Shown: positions 24,073 to 36,602, counted from the first letter of the stretch. The stretch: DNA of 64,000 nucleotides from Pomphorhynchus laevis (GCA_012934845.2 WNNJ02001499.1:1-64000); one strand, 5' to 3'. Notes: generated by a model not told the origin, from the sequence alone. Translations and numbers: made by a program.

Positions 24073-24193
24073 AAGTAATTGTTTTGTTAAGATTAAATTA
24101 ACAAGCAATTTATTTAATTATTAAATAAAACTATTCGAGTTTAATTTATAAAACTCGAATAAATTAAATTGATTATCCAATTAAATTTAATTG
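24073..24193 (+). repeat. 121-bp direct repeat, left copy
   Basis: Starts AAGTAATTGTTTTG and ends TTAAATTTAATTG. It is nearly identical to 25037-25157. The pair brackets the SINE cluster. Confidence 0.95.
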
Positions 24194-24359
24194 TCTTCAA
24201 TTAAGAAATCAGAAAAGTTTCAGCTCACAGATGCAATCAAGTTAAATTAAAAACATTCATTGCAAGTGACAACATGAAAAACAGTGATCTGGATAGCGGA
24301 TCACACAACTAAGGTAGGTTTCTAATAGATCGTTGGAATACGATCCCTTACCAAAAAGT

Positions 24360-24820
24360 AATATACAGATATATATATACTAACAAGAGCAGCCAGCCTA
24401 GTGGATGTAACAAAAAAGTAACATACAGAAATGTGTATCTACACCACTGGAGCAGTGGTGTAGATAAAAAATATTATAATATTATAATTATAAAAATATT
24501 ATAATATTTTTTCCGAATTCCTGCGATAGTATATTTGTGTGTTGAGCTCTCCTACTGTGTAGTTGCTAACGTATAGGTATTCGTGTAGTGCGTATACATA
24601 TCGAAGCTGCTTGAGCCATCACAATGCTCACTCGAGACCTAATTATCGAAATAGAGACCGAATAACTGGTTTTGTGTCTTATTGCCTTTATACCTACAAT
24701 GTACAATGTATATCTACACCACTGGAGCAACCAGCTCAGTGGATGTAGCCAGCTCAGTTGACCACCGGAGCAGTGGTCAACTGAGCACTGCTACACCACT
24801 GTGACAACTAGAACACTGGA
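24360..24820 (+). repeat. Array of partial SINE heads
   Basis: The words CAGCCAG(C)CTAGTGGATGTAAC, ACCACTGGAGCA and CCAGCTCAGTTGA recur several times at uneven spacing, partly inverted (CCACCGGAGCAGTGGTCAACTGAG at about 24761-24785). They match the start of the SINE at 24811 and look like broken, rearranged copies of its tRNA-like head. Confidence 0.55.
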
Positions 24821-25000
24821 GCAGCCAGCTCAGTTGAATCGCGATACAGACGTCCCGAGTTCAAATCCTATTAGTGCATCAGTGTACGGAGAAAGCAGAT
24901 AATAATGTTCGAAACTTGAAATGTAGGTCCGGGTCAGCAGCTGATGAGACCCATTCAGACTGATTAGTAGCGTCCTGCTGTATCAAAAATAAGATTAATA
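24811..25000 (+). mobile_element. tRNA-derived SINE with hammerhead-like 3' part
   Basis: GCAGCCAGCTCAGTTGAATCGCG resembles an A box and CGAGTTCAAATCC (24856-24868) is a good B box, about 30 bp apart, as in a pol III promoter of tRNA type. About 70 bp further on lies the hammerhead-like block at 24935-24980. A pol III head joined to a hammerhead is the layout known from schistosome Sm-alpha elements; the comparison rests on memory of that family. Confidence 0.6.
24935..24980 (+). ncRNA. Decayed type I hammerhead in SINE
   Basis: CAGCAG directly precedes CUGAUGA, and CUGCUG directly follows the GUC triplet (24972-24974), so helix I is 6 bp and placed as in a normal type I hammerhead. The 24 nt between CUGAUGA and GUC have the right length for helix II, GAAA and helix III, but the GAAA core reads GAUU, so this copy should be inactive. 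Confidence 0.55.
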
Positions 25001-25036
25001 CCTGTGAGGATAAAATCGTGCCACAATCAGAAAATC

Positions 25037-25157
25037 AAGTAATTGTTTTGTTAAGATCAAATTAACAAGCAATTTATTTAATTATTAAATAAAACTATTC
25101 GAGTTTAATTTATAAAACTCGAATAAATTAAATTGATTATCCAATTAAATTTAATTG
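25037..25157 (+). repeat. 121-bp direct repeat, right copy
   Basis: Nearly identical to 24073-24193 (one A/G-type difference in the first third). It may result from a segmental duplication or from an insertion with long flanking repeats. Confidence 0.95.
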
Positions 25158-26049
25158 GTTTCAATTTAAGTTGACAAAATTTAAATTTTTTTTAGACAAA
25201 TGTAAAATTATAAAAAAATTACAAGTGAATTATTTTAAATAGCGCACACATTATCTAGTCATTTTTAATGATTATCTTATTCAGATAAGATTTGCTCTGT
25301 GCTATCAAAAAATTTACTATCAAATTGTTGATTTATTACAATAAAATCAACAATTAAAATACAATACAATACATTTTACTGTATTTGGATAGATGAAAAT
25401 TAATCAAAAGAAGGTATGCACATGATCTAATATTCGATGTTTCTATCAACAATAACTATTTTAAATTAGGCACAATAATTGGTAATTGTATCAATTATAA
25501 AAAATATATAATATATATTTCAAATCAGATAAATTGTAAAAAAGAAATTGTGTTTTTATCATAAAGACAAAGTAAATAAAAATAGAATCAAACATTAAAT
25601 TTATCTGACAAATTTAATAAATTCAACAAATAATAATTTGTTATTTTTTAATAAGCAAAAAAATATTTTTTTCTTAAGAAAAATATTTTCGTTTGTTGAA
25701 TTCAAAAAGTTCGATGGGGAAAGATGTTGTGATTTACATTTCAAAAAAGAAATAAAACGAGTGAGTTTTCTTTTTGGAGCGCGGAAACATCCAGATCCAA
25801 CTAGTGCACATGTAATACAGTGTGCAGCTCAGCGATACTTATGTTCTCGTCATATTTTGTGATCCTGTGAGGTTTATATTATCTGAATTCGACTGATTTT
25901 GTTTGGTAAGTAGAAGCATATTGATTGAACACGCATACATCTATGAATGTACAATCTATCCCACCACCAAATAGTCTATTACACACGATATCCGTGCGTG
26001 CTTCTGCTAATTGAATTGTCATTACTTGTTCAAATGTGTGACCTTAAGA
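25158..26049. other. AT-rich spacer, nothing recognised
   Basis: The frame at 25638-25862 has no domain I know. The block around 25800-25860 (GATCCAACTAGTGCACATG...) is less AT-rich and could be a small remnant of a mobile element, but I cannot place it. Confidence 0.45.
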
Positions 26050-26760
26050 TATTGATATCAATAATGGCCTAGCCCGAACTGGCAAGTTATCATTAAATAA
26101 TCAGCCCATAGAATTTGTAAACTCCTATAAATATCTTGGCCTTCATATAACATCTGCTTGGTCATTTCGTTTGCACCTGGACCGAAAAGCATGTCAGATT
26201 CTATCATCAACCTTAGCTTTTAGGAAACTGCCTAGTTTATCCTTACAAGGTTCACTCCATTTCTGCAAAGTGATGTTAGAACCCATGATTACTTATGCGT
26301 TTCCCGTCATCTGGTCTTACTTTTCGATTTACAATTTCAAATAACTTGACACCTGTAAATGGCTCTTCGTCAAAAAGGTAATCTGCTTGTCATCAAAAAT
26401 TCACTCTACTCCACTTTTTGTTCTAACGTCGATCCGACCTCTATCAATAGACTACCAACAACGTATTCGATTATCAAAATCACCGGAATTTTAACAGCAT
26501 TCAGGAGTTTACAGAAAATATCAATGATGTTGATCCCTAAATAACCACATCAGCCACTTTACTACAACCTCTTTGGCAACAATCTCAAGCCACCAAAAGG
26601 ACTATCATCATTCGCGCCATCCATCACGGTTATCACGACAAGTTGTGTACTATCCACATTCCAAGGTATGAACGTTCAATATGCTTTCGCTGCAAGTTTT
26701 GTAATCTACAATGTCTATCTCTCTCATGTATTCTTTTGTCCAATTCTTTCAACAATTCAT
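26050..26760 (+). pseudogene. LINE RT thumb and C-terminal remnant
   Basis: The stretch reads NSYKYLGLHITSAWSF, then LSLQGSLHFCKVMLEPMITYAFPVIW, which matches the segment after the RT domain in I/Jockey-type LINEs (YLG block, then ...YG..vW). Further remnants continue to about 26760 in changing frames, including TYSIIKITGILTAF-like pieces. It is 5'-truncated and broken by several stops. Confidence 0.6.
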
Positions 26761-27303
26761 CTTCGTAAAATCAATTCAATATCTGTAGATTCAACAATAA
26801 TCAATCAATATATATAAACAGCCTGATGCTATAAAAACGCCTTAAAGTCAAAGTCAACGATCCTACAAGTAAAATATCACCCCCAGTCGTGATTAATATT
26901 TTAAATATTTTGCTTTCAATTTATGTAATTCCTGTAACTTTTGCTATCAGCCCTAAGCTGAGAGGCTGCAGTGGGCCTTAATAACTTCTCAGATTACTCT
27001 TCTCGTTGAAATCATTATTTAAATGATTTTCCTGCACTAATGTATTTTAATTATTAATGAGTTAATAAATAAAATTAATAATGATAATGCAATTAATTAA
27101 AAATTAATGAAGTAATCGTAATTACTTTGTTAAAAATGCAATAATTAACTTTGATAAAGTTAATTTTGTGTGATTCATAATGTCTTGAACATTAGTGCCA
27201 ACGATGAATGTTTGAATTTGATTTCCAGAGCTGATAATATAAGATTTAAAGAAGGATATGTTTTAATTGCATCAGAATTTCCATTTTGATTTTCAATTTG
27301 TAT

Positions 27304-27441
27304 TGTAAATGAACGCTATTACCAATTGATTAATATTGTGAGTTGGATATTTGTCAAATGTTCAATGAATGAGCGCTTTTTGTAAATGAACGCTATTGCC
27401 AAATGATTATTGTGAGTTGGATATTTGTCAAATGTTCAATT
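27304..27441. repeat. Tandem duplication of about 65 bp
   Basis: TGTAAATGAACGCTATT...TTTGTCAAATGTTCAAT occurs at 27304-27367 and again at 27380-27441 with a few base changes. Confidence 0.85.
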
Positions 27442-28679
27442 TCATTAGTTCATTTAAGAAAATTCAGAGTTTAATACACACACATTAGAAGATAGAGGAC
27501 AATTGTTCAACAATGGATGTTAAGAATGCTTAATTACCGAAATTATGCTTCGACATTGAAGCAAAAATAAACAATGTTTGCTATGAAAAGGATGTTAAAC
27601 TGTTGTTTGCGCAGGTAAATAAACTTAAAATTTAATACTTAACATTCAATACTTCGTTTTGAATTTGACATTTCAAGAGGATTGTACATTTTAAGTAAAA
27701 AAAGTGTTCTGCACATCAATATAGTATAATCGTTTCAATGCCTTAGATGTAACTATTTCCTCCGTTTCAGTGTACAATATAATTGGCAGTTTTACAAATT
27801 ACCGATTAAATGTACACACAAAAACGATTTCCTTGAAATTGTTTCCATTTTTACATGACTCATACTGTGTGTAATGTTGTTACTGTGAAATGGCATTTTA
27901 CAAAGCTGCTGGAAATGACTGCTATCTGTGAAATTATTGTTAACAAAAAATTGTTTTCTTTGTTTCTACCAAATATTTACAAGCGTTCATTTACTGCAAA
28001 TTAAAAGCATACTGGTTTCATCCACTTTCAGTATCTAGTTCGCGTTCAAGCTTTACATCCTCGATAAACGAACCAGTAAGAAAATTGTTTTGTTTAGGGA
28101 CTAATGATCTATTTAATTATAACATTTTTACTGTCGCTCAATAAAAATCGCTCGATCTATGTGAAAATCAAATATACAAAAATGTATTGCAAAATTAATA
28201 ACAAAACTTTGTTAGTTATGCAATTATTAACTTTGAACAAATTTGTTCGATATCATAGTCTTTTATTAATGACATTATATTAAGCAAACAATAAGATGTT
28301 TGAATACAATTTCTTAAGTTAATAATAATTATTAATAATTAAACGACAACGTGGTATTGACAGTTATTAACAGTTTTCGACAACTGATATTAATTAAATT
28401 AATTATTAAATAAACTGAGATTAATCATGAATTATTTATTAATTAAACTTAAATAAATTATTTAATTATTATTAATTATACGACACATGAGATTAATTAA
28501 ATTAATTATTAATTAAACGACAACGTGGGATTTCACCCTGTATTATTTTCATTTATTGACTATAATGATATAGTGACAGCCGCTACATGAAAACTCAGAC
28601 CCATAAACTAAGGCCCAGATGTCAGACTCATCAGGCTTTAATGCAAATATGTGAGTATTAATGCTCTGGATTCGGAAGT
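27442..28679. other. AT-rich spacer, no gene seen
   Basis: AATTAATTATTAATTAAA-type low-complexity sequence fills 28310-28520. An isolated possible donor site lies near 27615 (GCGCAGGTAAAT), but no exon can be supported. Confidence 0.45.
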
Positions 28680-29400
28680 CATTCAATGATGCTGGCTGAT
28701 GATCTAGCCGATTTCGCATTCAGATTGGCAACAAAGGACATAATGTCCCGCACACTAAAAGCATTCATGACCGGACGACTAATAGCTCTAAGAGACAATA
28801 GAGAAATTCGTCCTAACGACATTTAGTTTGCGCTTCATTCTCTGTCAGACGCGTTTAATTCAAGTTTATATAGTGGGATACTTGCAGTGGATGCTACAAA
28901 TGCGTTCAATTCAATAAAGCGAAAAGTGGCCCTTGCAATCATGAAATTCGTTTGTTTTGCTTTCAACGCAGTTCTCAATCAGCTACTTTGTCCACTGGTA
29001 GTGGTTCTATACTATTTCAAGAATGTTTCACTCAAGGAGATCCTTTGTCTATGGCTGATTTTGCCGTTTCGACTGTTGAATTCAAAATAAGGTTCCAAAG
29101 ATGTTAGAGCGATGATATGCTAACGATCCCAATTTTGTAGGCTGCGTCATGGATATTAATGCAATGTTGGACTTTCTTCAGAACATAGGATTTAAATTCG
29201 GGTATTTTGTGAATTCGTCGAAGACAAAGCTACTACTTCACAACGATGGTCACTTTAATTTATGCGACCTTAGAGAAAAGGTTATGATTAGTACTTCAAA
29301 CATTGAGGTTCTAGGTGGTTCAATAGGTAAATCGGATACAGTGTCTAATATAATAGAGCGAAGGTCAATGGATAGAGTTAACTAAGCGTTTAATTGCAGT
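28680..29400 (+). pseudogene. LINE reverse transcriptase (VDATNAFNSI type)
   Basis: RT pieces in family order: ILAVDATNAFNSIKRKVALA (motif A region), FTQGDPLSMADFAV in another phase at about 29018 (motif B region), then INAMLDFLQNIGFKFGYFVNSSKT followed by EVLGGSIGKSD (palm-thumb). The combination NAFNS + TQGDPLSM + GYFVN-S-KT is that of LINE RTs which carry a C-terminal zinc finger and restriction-like endonuclease, as at 57970-61330. Frame changes and lost catalytic residues make it non-functional. Confidence 0.7.
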
Positions 29401-31754
29401 TGTAATGGTTATACTCGTTTCGTACCTCTAGAGTTCGCATGGATGAAGTATTGGGGCATGGATGATGTATTATTTGCCCCAATGAAGCATTGGGGCATAC
29501 ATTGGTTTAGAAGTGATCATTCCAGCTTTAACGCAAGCAGAGACTAATGTCATCTTTTTTTGTAAGGTGATATTAGTATATGTCATTCGGTTTTTTAGCA
29601 GGAGTTGAATACGAAAGTTCCCGGCAAATGTTCGAACCATATCTAATAGATCAAACAAGGGATAAGTTAATAACCCTTTAAAATATATAGTTGATAAAAG
29701 CATATCCTTAGCCAGAAAATTTAAGTCTAAAGTTGGATTTATTTAGTTATGAAAAATGCAGCACGTGAGAAGGTTAATTCAGTGGCTCATGCATGGGAAC
29801 CGTTGTTGTATTATTTTATTTTGTAAATTTATTGTCATTTAGAACGAATTTGGTATATATTATATAAAAAATATATTAGATATAACCATTTTACTTTGTT
29901 AATATTAATTTTAATAATATTAAGGTGAATATTAGCATTACTTGATTTGTTCAACATTAATAAACCTATTTATTAACATACAGTTAACAAACATGTTAAT
30001 ATTAAGTTTATAATTCGTCGATATAAACATATCAATATGAATTATATTATATTAATTATATATAGTTTTATAGTTATATAGTTTTGTACATATAAAATCT
30101 GGTTATATAAAATCTAGTTATATCTAGTTATATAGTTTTGTAATAGTTATATAGTTTCTATAATACATATCGTTTCTATAAAAGAAACGATAATAGTGTC
30201 ATATCGACTACTTTATACTTTTAATTGCTTACTTCTACAATATTGGATTGTAACAACTATTTTTCGGAAATCAGTTGTATTATAGTGTAGTTCACGCAAA
30301 GCTTAAGTGCTTGCTCTTTTCGATTCAAAAGCAATTTAGATTTATAGCAAATGCTACCGTTAATGATATAATACAATATTCCTAACTGTTTAAAATGCAA
30401 TAGTAATGCAAAATAAATGTAATTTCCTGATTGTTTAAAATATCAAATTTATTTAATGAAAATAAGTTTATTTTTGATTTATTAATTCATAAATTTGACT
30501 AGAGATCAGTTGTACGAATTATGCTCGGAATTTTAGGTGTCAAAGAATAAATTTTATATTTTATTCTTGTGTTATTCCATTTTACAGGCTAGGTTTGCAT
30601 TGATCCACACTAGAATTTTTATTATAGAATCAGGCCACCGATAACGGAGGTGCACCATCATAAAAAATTAAAAAATACCTTATATATCCTTAATTGCTGT
30701 TTAGTTATCCAAAATACTAATAACTTATTAACTTTTATTAACTTCCATTAATAAATTAAAGTTTTTCTGCGGTTTATTTTTTAAGTTAGATAATCAATTT
30801 ATTGAGATAACCGATTCTTAATGAATCGGCAACTCATTTTAATTGATATTTTAAAATGTGAATTCTTCTAATAAACAATAAAATCAAGGCATTTACTTAA
30901 TTGATTTATTTGCGAGTATTAATATTACAAGGAAAATAATTTTGAAATTGAATTTCGATTTTATAGGAATGCTTAGTTAAATGCAGAATCCAAGACCTTA
31001 ATAAGATCAAAATAATCATGTCTACTTTGTTCATATAATATTAACTTGCTCATATCAAATTGCTAAGATGTTACAAATACGTAAATTATTTCTAACAAAA
31101 TCATTTGTGGAAATATCATATGTTAGATAACCTTGTGGCATGCATAAATTTGCTATAAAAGTTCGGGGAATGTTAGAAAATATCATAGATTATTGAGCTA
31201 AAGAATATGAAAATGGTTCGCTATAGGTTATTTAAAAGATTAAAGAGCTAAAAGAGGATAACGATACATACACGGGATTTGTATAATTATACTGTACGGT
31301 TTGACTCCGGTTTATGCATTAATCGATACTTGATTTTTAATTTATAATGCTACATTGGGAACATTAGGGTGTGATCAGTTTTGACGCAACAACTCAAATA
31401 TCTGCAATTTGTAATTAATTGTAAAATCAGGATAAATATTATATAATTACAAAGTTCTGAAATACAATATGTCTGCAAAATATTAAACAAGTTAAAAAGT
31501 GAAATTGAGGTTAGTTTATTGTTTTAATAAATTATGTAGTGAAATTCTATAATTACAATACCCTAAGTGGAATATCCACTAAGCTGCATTATTAAAACGC
31601 ATTAGTTTTTTAAGTGGAGATAATTTGTTTAGTGACACTATAAACACATAAAAAAGCTATTTGTCGATACCAAATTAACTACCGCAAACAGTTTCTAATA
31701 AGAATTTGTAATTTACCAAAATAATATCGAAATAATAACTAAATTATACGATTT
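29401..31754. other. AT-rich spacer, no gene seen
   Basis: GC content is slightly raised up to about 29800, which may be more LINE remnant. TATAGTTATATAGTTTTG repeats lie at about 30055-30190. No gene, RNA or shared repeat is recognised otherwise. Confidence 0.45.
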
Positions 31755-31759
31755 TAAAT

Positions 31760-31890
31760 AGTTGATCCATTATTGATAAATAATTATTGGAGCTAGATCA
31801 AAGATAAGAGGATTTTTTGATATTTGATAACAGGATTTTTTGATATTTCGCTAACTACTGTTAGCATCTTCAGAAAAATGCAGTGTTTTT
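31760..31890 (+). repeat. Partial copy of the 36381-36602 MITE-like repeat
   Basis: TAGTTGATCCATTATTGATAAATAATTATTGGAGCTAGATCAAAG and the following GCTAACTACTGTTAGCATCTTCAG... match the left half of the element at 36381-36602 by eye. The right terminal repeat is missing. Confidence 0.65.
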
Positions 31891-32246
31891 AAAAATGTAA
31901 AATTTTATTAAATTAAAAAATATTGATTAACATTGAACGTTTAATTTATGGAAAGTAAATCTTCACGCCCATATGTGCTCTTCTGCAAACCCGTCTACGT
32001 GAAACATTTGTCTTTTGACTGTCGTAATTATTTTTCTTTCCGGATTTGTGATGGTAAAAACAATGATAAAAATAAATAAAACCACATTTAAACAATAAAA
32101 TTCTATTTCATTTTTTATATAACAAATAATTTACATAAGATTTTAAATTAAACACAAAAACAAAGTAAGTCAAATTCGTTCAAAAATTAAAATTATTCAA
32201 AATTTTTTATTTTTACATTATAAAACTTTATATATCTTTTAATTAA

Positions 32247-32560
32247 TTAATTTTTCAAATATTCATCATTATTAAATTCTTTCTTAATTAATTCTTGAAT
32301 CCTTTTAAAAAATAAATAACGTTGTTCTGGTGGACGATTATTTGAGTAGAAGTATAGGTTACTCGACACAAACGCGTTGAGCATTACTATACACATACTC
32401 AAACTGACATTTAAACGTCTTGCACGCCAAAACAACTTTATACCTTTTTTTTACTAATTTAAAACATTTTGCCATGTCTGATCTATAGTGCAGCCTGGAT
32501 TCGAAGGCAGACTCAGTATCCTTGTCTCTTACGATTCCCCGGAAGAGCACCAAATAATTT
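32247..32560 (-). pseudogene. LINE ORF2 C-terminal end
   Basis: Minus-strand frames 32553-32359 (GIVRDKDTESAFESRLHYR) and 32435-32247 (RRLNVSLSMCIVM...) cover the region after the RT of the element that continues upstream to 36000. The Cys/His-rich end expected of some I/R1-type proteins is not clearly visible. Broken by a frame change. Confidence 0.5.
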
Positions 32561-32687
32561 ATTATAGCGTCCAGGTTTGCGAAATCTGTAGTGAATGAAA
32601 TTGCTTTTCGTTGGGTTAATTGCTTTTCGTTGGTTTGAAGACAAACCTAACTTAGACAGGCGTCTAGCAATCCCATTCACCACAGAT

Positions 32688-33542
32688 TTACTCTGTCTTC
32701 GAATCTCCTGTCAGACAAGGAATCTCTTTTAAACACCAGCGATATATCGTCCGCATGGATAGTACCGCTGGCGTTTCTATCCAAAAGTCCATCCAAGACT
32801 CCCTTGTCGTAATCATATAAAGGATTGGCGATAAAGGGGACCCTTGAGGAAGACACTTGGATAGATTATAAAAGGAACCCTTGTCGTCTTCTAGATAGAA
32901 GCTTCTGCGCTCCAAAATTCCCACACTCGACGCAGAATGTTCAGTGGAACAACATCTCTTCCAAACGTTTCCATTACTGAGTCGAGTGTGATGTTGTCAA
33001 AGGCTGCAGACACGTCAATTGAATACAGCAGTGCCGGCCGTGTGCCCTTGGTGAGAAAACCCTGCAACGCCCTGACTGCCTTTACATTTTCCACACTACT
33101 ACGAAAACCGTGAATGTGGTCACTCAAAAATCTACGCGACTCGTAATGGCGAGCCAGGTATCTTGCCAGAGCTCTCTCATAGACCATCATCATATTATTG
33201 GATATGATGATTGGTCTTGTGTCCTTAGCCGTTGATACATTGACACTTTGGAAGAAATATCACTTTCCTGAGTGCAATATCTGGCCATGCTGCTAGCGGT
33301 GAAGCTATCAGTTTTGCCGCGATTTGCCTTCGGAGTCTCTCGTCGATCAGCTTTGTAGCAACCGCGCACGCCGAGATGCCATTAGATGACGTCTTAGGTG
33401 TGATCGGCCACGCATCCAAGATATCTTCAAGTGTGATATCCTCTTTCAATTTGTCAATATGATGGAGAGTATGTTTTAATCTATTTTGAAGCTGCACATC
33501 CTTGGAGCATATCATTACATTTGAGAGATGATTCTTTTTCAT
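32688..33542 (-). pseudogene. LINE reverse transcriptase, decayed
   Basis: Three minus-strand frames follow the RT order. 33542-33225 has the region before motif 1 (AWPDIALRKVIFLPK). 33193-32891 has YERALARYLARHYESRRFLSDHIHGFR and SIDVSAAFDNI, the motif A Asp box. 32924-32688 has FYNLSKCLPQGSPLSPILY, motif B. The YADD box is not cleanly readable. The type is that of I/Jockey/R1-group LINEs. At least two frameshifts separate the pieces. Confidence 0.8.
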
Positions 33543-33782
33543 TTCCTCTAATACAATCTTAATGCCCTTTGAAGCAATCCACTTGGAAGTTGTTGCTCTC
33601 TAAGACTGAAAGGTGGTCCTCCTTATGAATGACACCATTCTTTTGAGAAAGTCTTGTAGGACAGCAGCTTTCTTGCATCACGCTTTATTGTCTTTTCATC
33701 GATTTGATCTTGGAGTCGGACATGAGAAACCTCCTCCGATCGGACGGATTAGGATTAGCTCTTAATCCCCAGAGGAGTTTTT

Positions 33783-34139
33783 TTATGTGCAAGGCCTTAG
33801 GATTGTATTTCGGTAATGGTGGTCGTTTTGTCCGCAGGTGTTTATTTGCTGAATTATATAATTAAGCATTAAAATTGTATAACAAATTATTAATTTTTGA
33901 AAAATACAATTGATAATTATAAAATTTGAACTAAAATCATTAAAACTATCCATTTTAACATTCACGCTCAATTCATTAAAAATTTTAATGTACTCACACA
34001 CATTCTCACATGCATTCGTTATATAATTTAAAATTTCATTAATAGTATTATCATTATTATTGGTTAAAAACATTTTACCTTTTTGGTTGTAAGCTTTTAT
34101 ACCAGCCTTGGTCGGTAGAAATCTGTTTTTTTGGACCAT
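33783..34139 (-). pseudogene. Segment between LINE endonuclease and RT
   Basis: A 118-codon minus-strand frame, Asn/Ile-rich and much more AT-rich than the LINE around it. It contains no motif I recognise. It may be an insertion into the LINE, or linker sequence that has drifted. Confidence 0.4.
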
Positions 34140-34261
34140 TTCTTCCTTCCAAACCCAGTATACAAGCTTATGTCCGTTATTAAACCCGTCCCATTCTATG
34201 TTTTTAACTATTTTTTTAAACTTGGCATTTTTAAATTAATTGGGATATCTAAAATGGATTG

Positions 34262-34483
34262 TTAACCTGTATGACACTGGAGAAACGTTTCATCTAGTGG
34301 GATTATGGCTTCTCCGATTTTGTCAATGAGTGATCCCACTCGAGCTCCTCCGGTGTCATTTAGGTCACCAACAATGTAGTGGGCACCGGCATTAAATACT
34401 CTAAGCAGCAATTTCTTGACGGACTTTTTACTCTCCTTAGTAATCCAGCCGCCCGTTTTTATGAAGCAGTTTGCTACATACAC
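34262..34483 (-). pseudogene. LINE endonuclease fragment
   Basis: The frame reads VANCFIKTGGWITK, then GAHYIVGDLNDTGGARVGSLID. The GDLND block corresponds to the GDFN box of the APE-type endonuclease, and the Val-Ala-Asn-Cys segment stands where NxYxP normally lies. It sits between ORF1 (35191-35983) and the RT, in the correct order on the minus strand. Confidence 0.65.
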
Positions 34484-35190
34484 CGGACGGCGGGAAACTA
34501 AGAATTTCAGAAGTTAATAAGAGCCCACGTCACTGGACCCCTCTGAAATCAAGCAAGCGCTAAGACGCTCGCTTGTCATTAAGACCAGGGTGAGCTCTAA
34601 CTTACCATCAACTTGATATGTGAAAATTTTGTAATTTTCGAAACTTCTGTTTAAAGTGTTTTAAACCTGTGGAGAACGCACCTCCTGCAGGAAGAGGACA
34701 ACCCCATGATCCAAATTGGAATATTGAACTAGGTTCCTAACGGTTCCTATATTCCAACTTGTCAACGAGATGTCCTCCAACGAATTGTAATCAATGCGCC
34801 GCTGTTCACACGGCTGCATATGCAGGAGGACGTTGTTCCTCTAACTTGGTGCCTCCTCCTTTTGAAGTGCCACATTTCCTTGCCTGTTTGTGCACGACTT
34901 TAAAAATAGCAGATCCTTCCTAGTCTGAGGAAACTAAGGAACCAAACTCCATGTTTTCGTCATTCCCTTCTGGATCTGCTTTTTTTAAAGTTGCAAAACG
35001 ATTTTAGTTTTTTGTACTATTTTTTATTTTCATTATAGTTTTTGTAATTACTTATTGATATTCTGTTTATATCTGTTTTCAAACTTTGTATTTCATTCTT
35101 TTTTGGTAATAATTTTGTTTTTAGATTTTTATTTTCCGTGGTCACTATCGTCCCCTTTTTCCAGTTTGTTTAGTCGGTCGATCAATATTC

Positions 35191-35983
35191 TCATATCGGA
35201 GACATGTTGATCACCCGACTGTGTTTTGCTGCTTGTAAAATTGTTTGTGCTCCTTCACACGCTTGTTTATTCTCACCATCCACCCACTTTAAATATTCTT
35301 TAAAATGAATGCATGTATGAGAATAAGCCCTATGTGAATGTGTACAGTTAGCACACTTAGGTCTTTCGGACCTTTTTTCACAATTTTGTGATTCATGCTC
35401 GTCTCCACAGTGCACACAACGAGGACCACTTTCCAAACACATGTTTGAAAAGTGACCCCATCGCTGACAGCGGTAGCACTGCGGATATCGGAATTTCAAG
35501 TCATCCTAATCGAAAATCAAAAATTTGATTTTTAATTTTAATTTGATTTTTTGATGACTCTAAATTCCAGGTCGAAAGTCGCGGGGTTTTGTTGTAAATC
35601 ACTTACAGCTCCTTTCAAAGAAAAGTGCTGTAAGCTTGATTATAGGATTTATATTTTTTTATTATAATTATTCCGTACTTATCTGTGAAATCCTTTACAT
35701 CCTCTTCCTCTGCGAACGACGAGACATCCCTAAGGATTCACGTAGCACGCAGAGAAGTGTCAGTGACTTTGATTCCTTTTATTTGAAGTAGCTTTATCCT
35801 GAATGTTTCTTTTATATTTACATTTTTGAATGTTATTCTGGCAAAGCCATCTTTCAAAATGTACCGCTCAAAGATATTTTCTCGAGAGATGTTATCTTTG
35901 ACGGTACCTCTAATATTCTTTTGAATATTACACACAAAAATATATATATGCAAATAGAAACTATAAGCAAAAAAAGAAAACAA
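35191..35983 (-). pseudogene. LINE ORF1 with three zinc knuckles
   Basis: Frame 35983-35738 has an RNA-binding-like stretch (DGFARITFKNVNIKETFRIK). Frame 35499-35191 has three Cys/His knuckles in a row: CYRCQRWGHFSNMC, CVHCGDEHESQNC and CANCTHSHRAYSHTC. This is the usual ORF1 of I/Jockey/R1-type LINEs, a nucleic-acid-binding gag-like protein. The two frames are out of phase and separated by AT-rich, possibly inserted, sequence. Confidence 0.8.
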
Positions 35984-36380
35984 ACTTACCCTATCGTCTG
36001 AAGCCGACCAATTAGGCTATTTTGATTTGTCAAGATAAGATCAACTCTTGATAGGAAATTAGCTTAAATAGATTTATTTGAGGCGGAGAATACTGCTTGC
36101 AAATAATACACTAAAACACGAAATTCTACACTTGAACACGAAATTTTTGCAGTTTTTAAAAAATGCACATGCTTATATAAAAATTTCAAAACGATCAGCG
36201 TCATTTGCTTTGGACAAGATCTGCTGTTGAGCGCTAACTAGCTGTTTTCACTGTTGTTTGAATTTTTGACATGATTTCGGCAACTTTTGAAGGTACACAA
36301 AACGCAATATTTTGAGATTGAAAATGACTGCTGAGTACAGTCGAAATATCAAATCATAAATAAAGTATTTTGTTTAAAAT

Positions 36381-36602
36381 AGTTGATGCTGATCCATTAT
36401 TGATAAATAATTATTAGAGCTGGATCAAAGAAAATATGAAAATTTTTATTGATATTTTGATAACTTATGTTAGCATCTTAAGAAAATTACCAATAATTTT
36501 CTGAAGATATTTCAGTAAAAATTATCTTCAGTAATTTTCTGAAAATGCTAACAGAAGTTAGCCAAATATCAAAAATAATTTCCTATTTTCTTTGATCCAG
36601 CT
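36381..36602. mobile_element. MITE-like element with terminal inverted repeats
   Basis: AGCTGGATCAAAGAAAATA (from 36418) and TATTTTCTTTGATCCAGCT (to 36602) are perfect terminal inverted repeats. The inner halves (TTGATA...GTTAGCATCTT and its mirror) are also complementary, so the whole folds as a long hairpin. It is non-coding. A partial second copy lies at 31760-31890. Which transposase superfamily mobilised it cannot be told. Confidence 0.75.

Noticed and set aside
24360-24820. CRISPR-like array
   Set aside because: Repeats are uneven, partly inverted and tRNA-derived, in a eukaryotic intergenic region.
27480-27620. Possible exon ending CYEKDVKLLFAQ before GTAAAT
   Set aside because: It contains a stop upstream, has no acceptor and no neighbouring exon.
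28600-28650. TGATGAGTCTGACATC on the minus strand as a hammerhead
   Set aside because: No GAAAC box, no GUH strand and no helix I could be found nearby.
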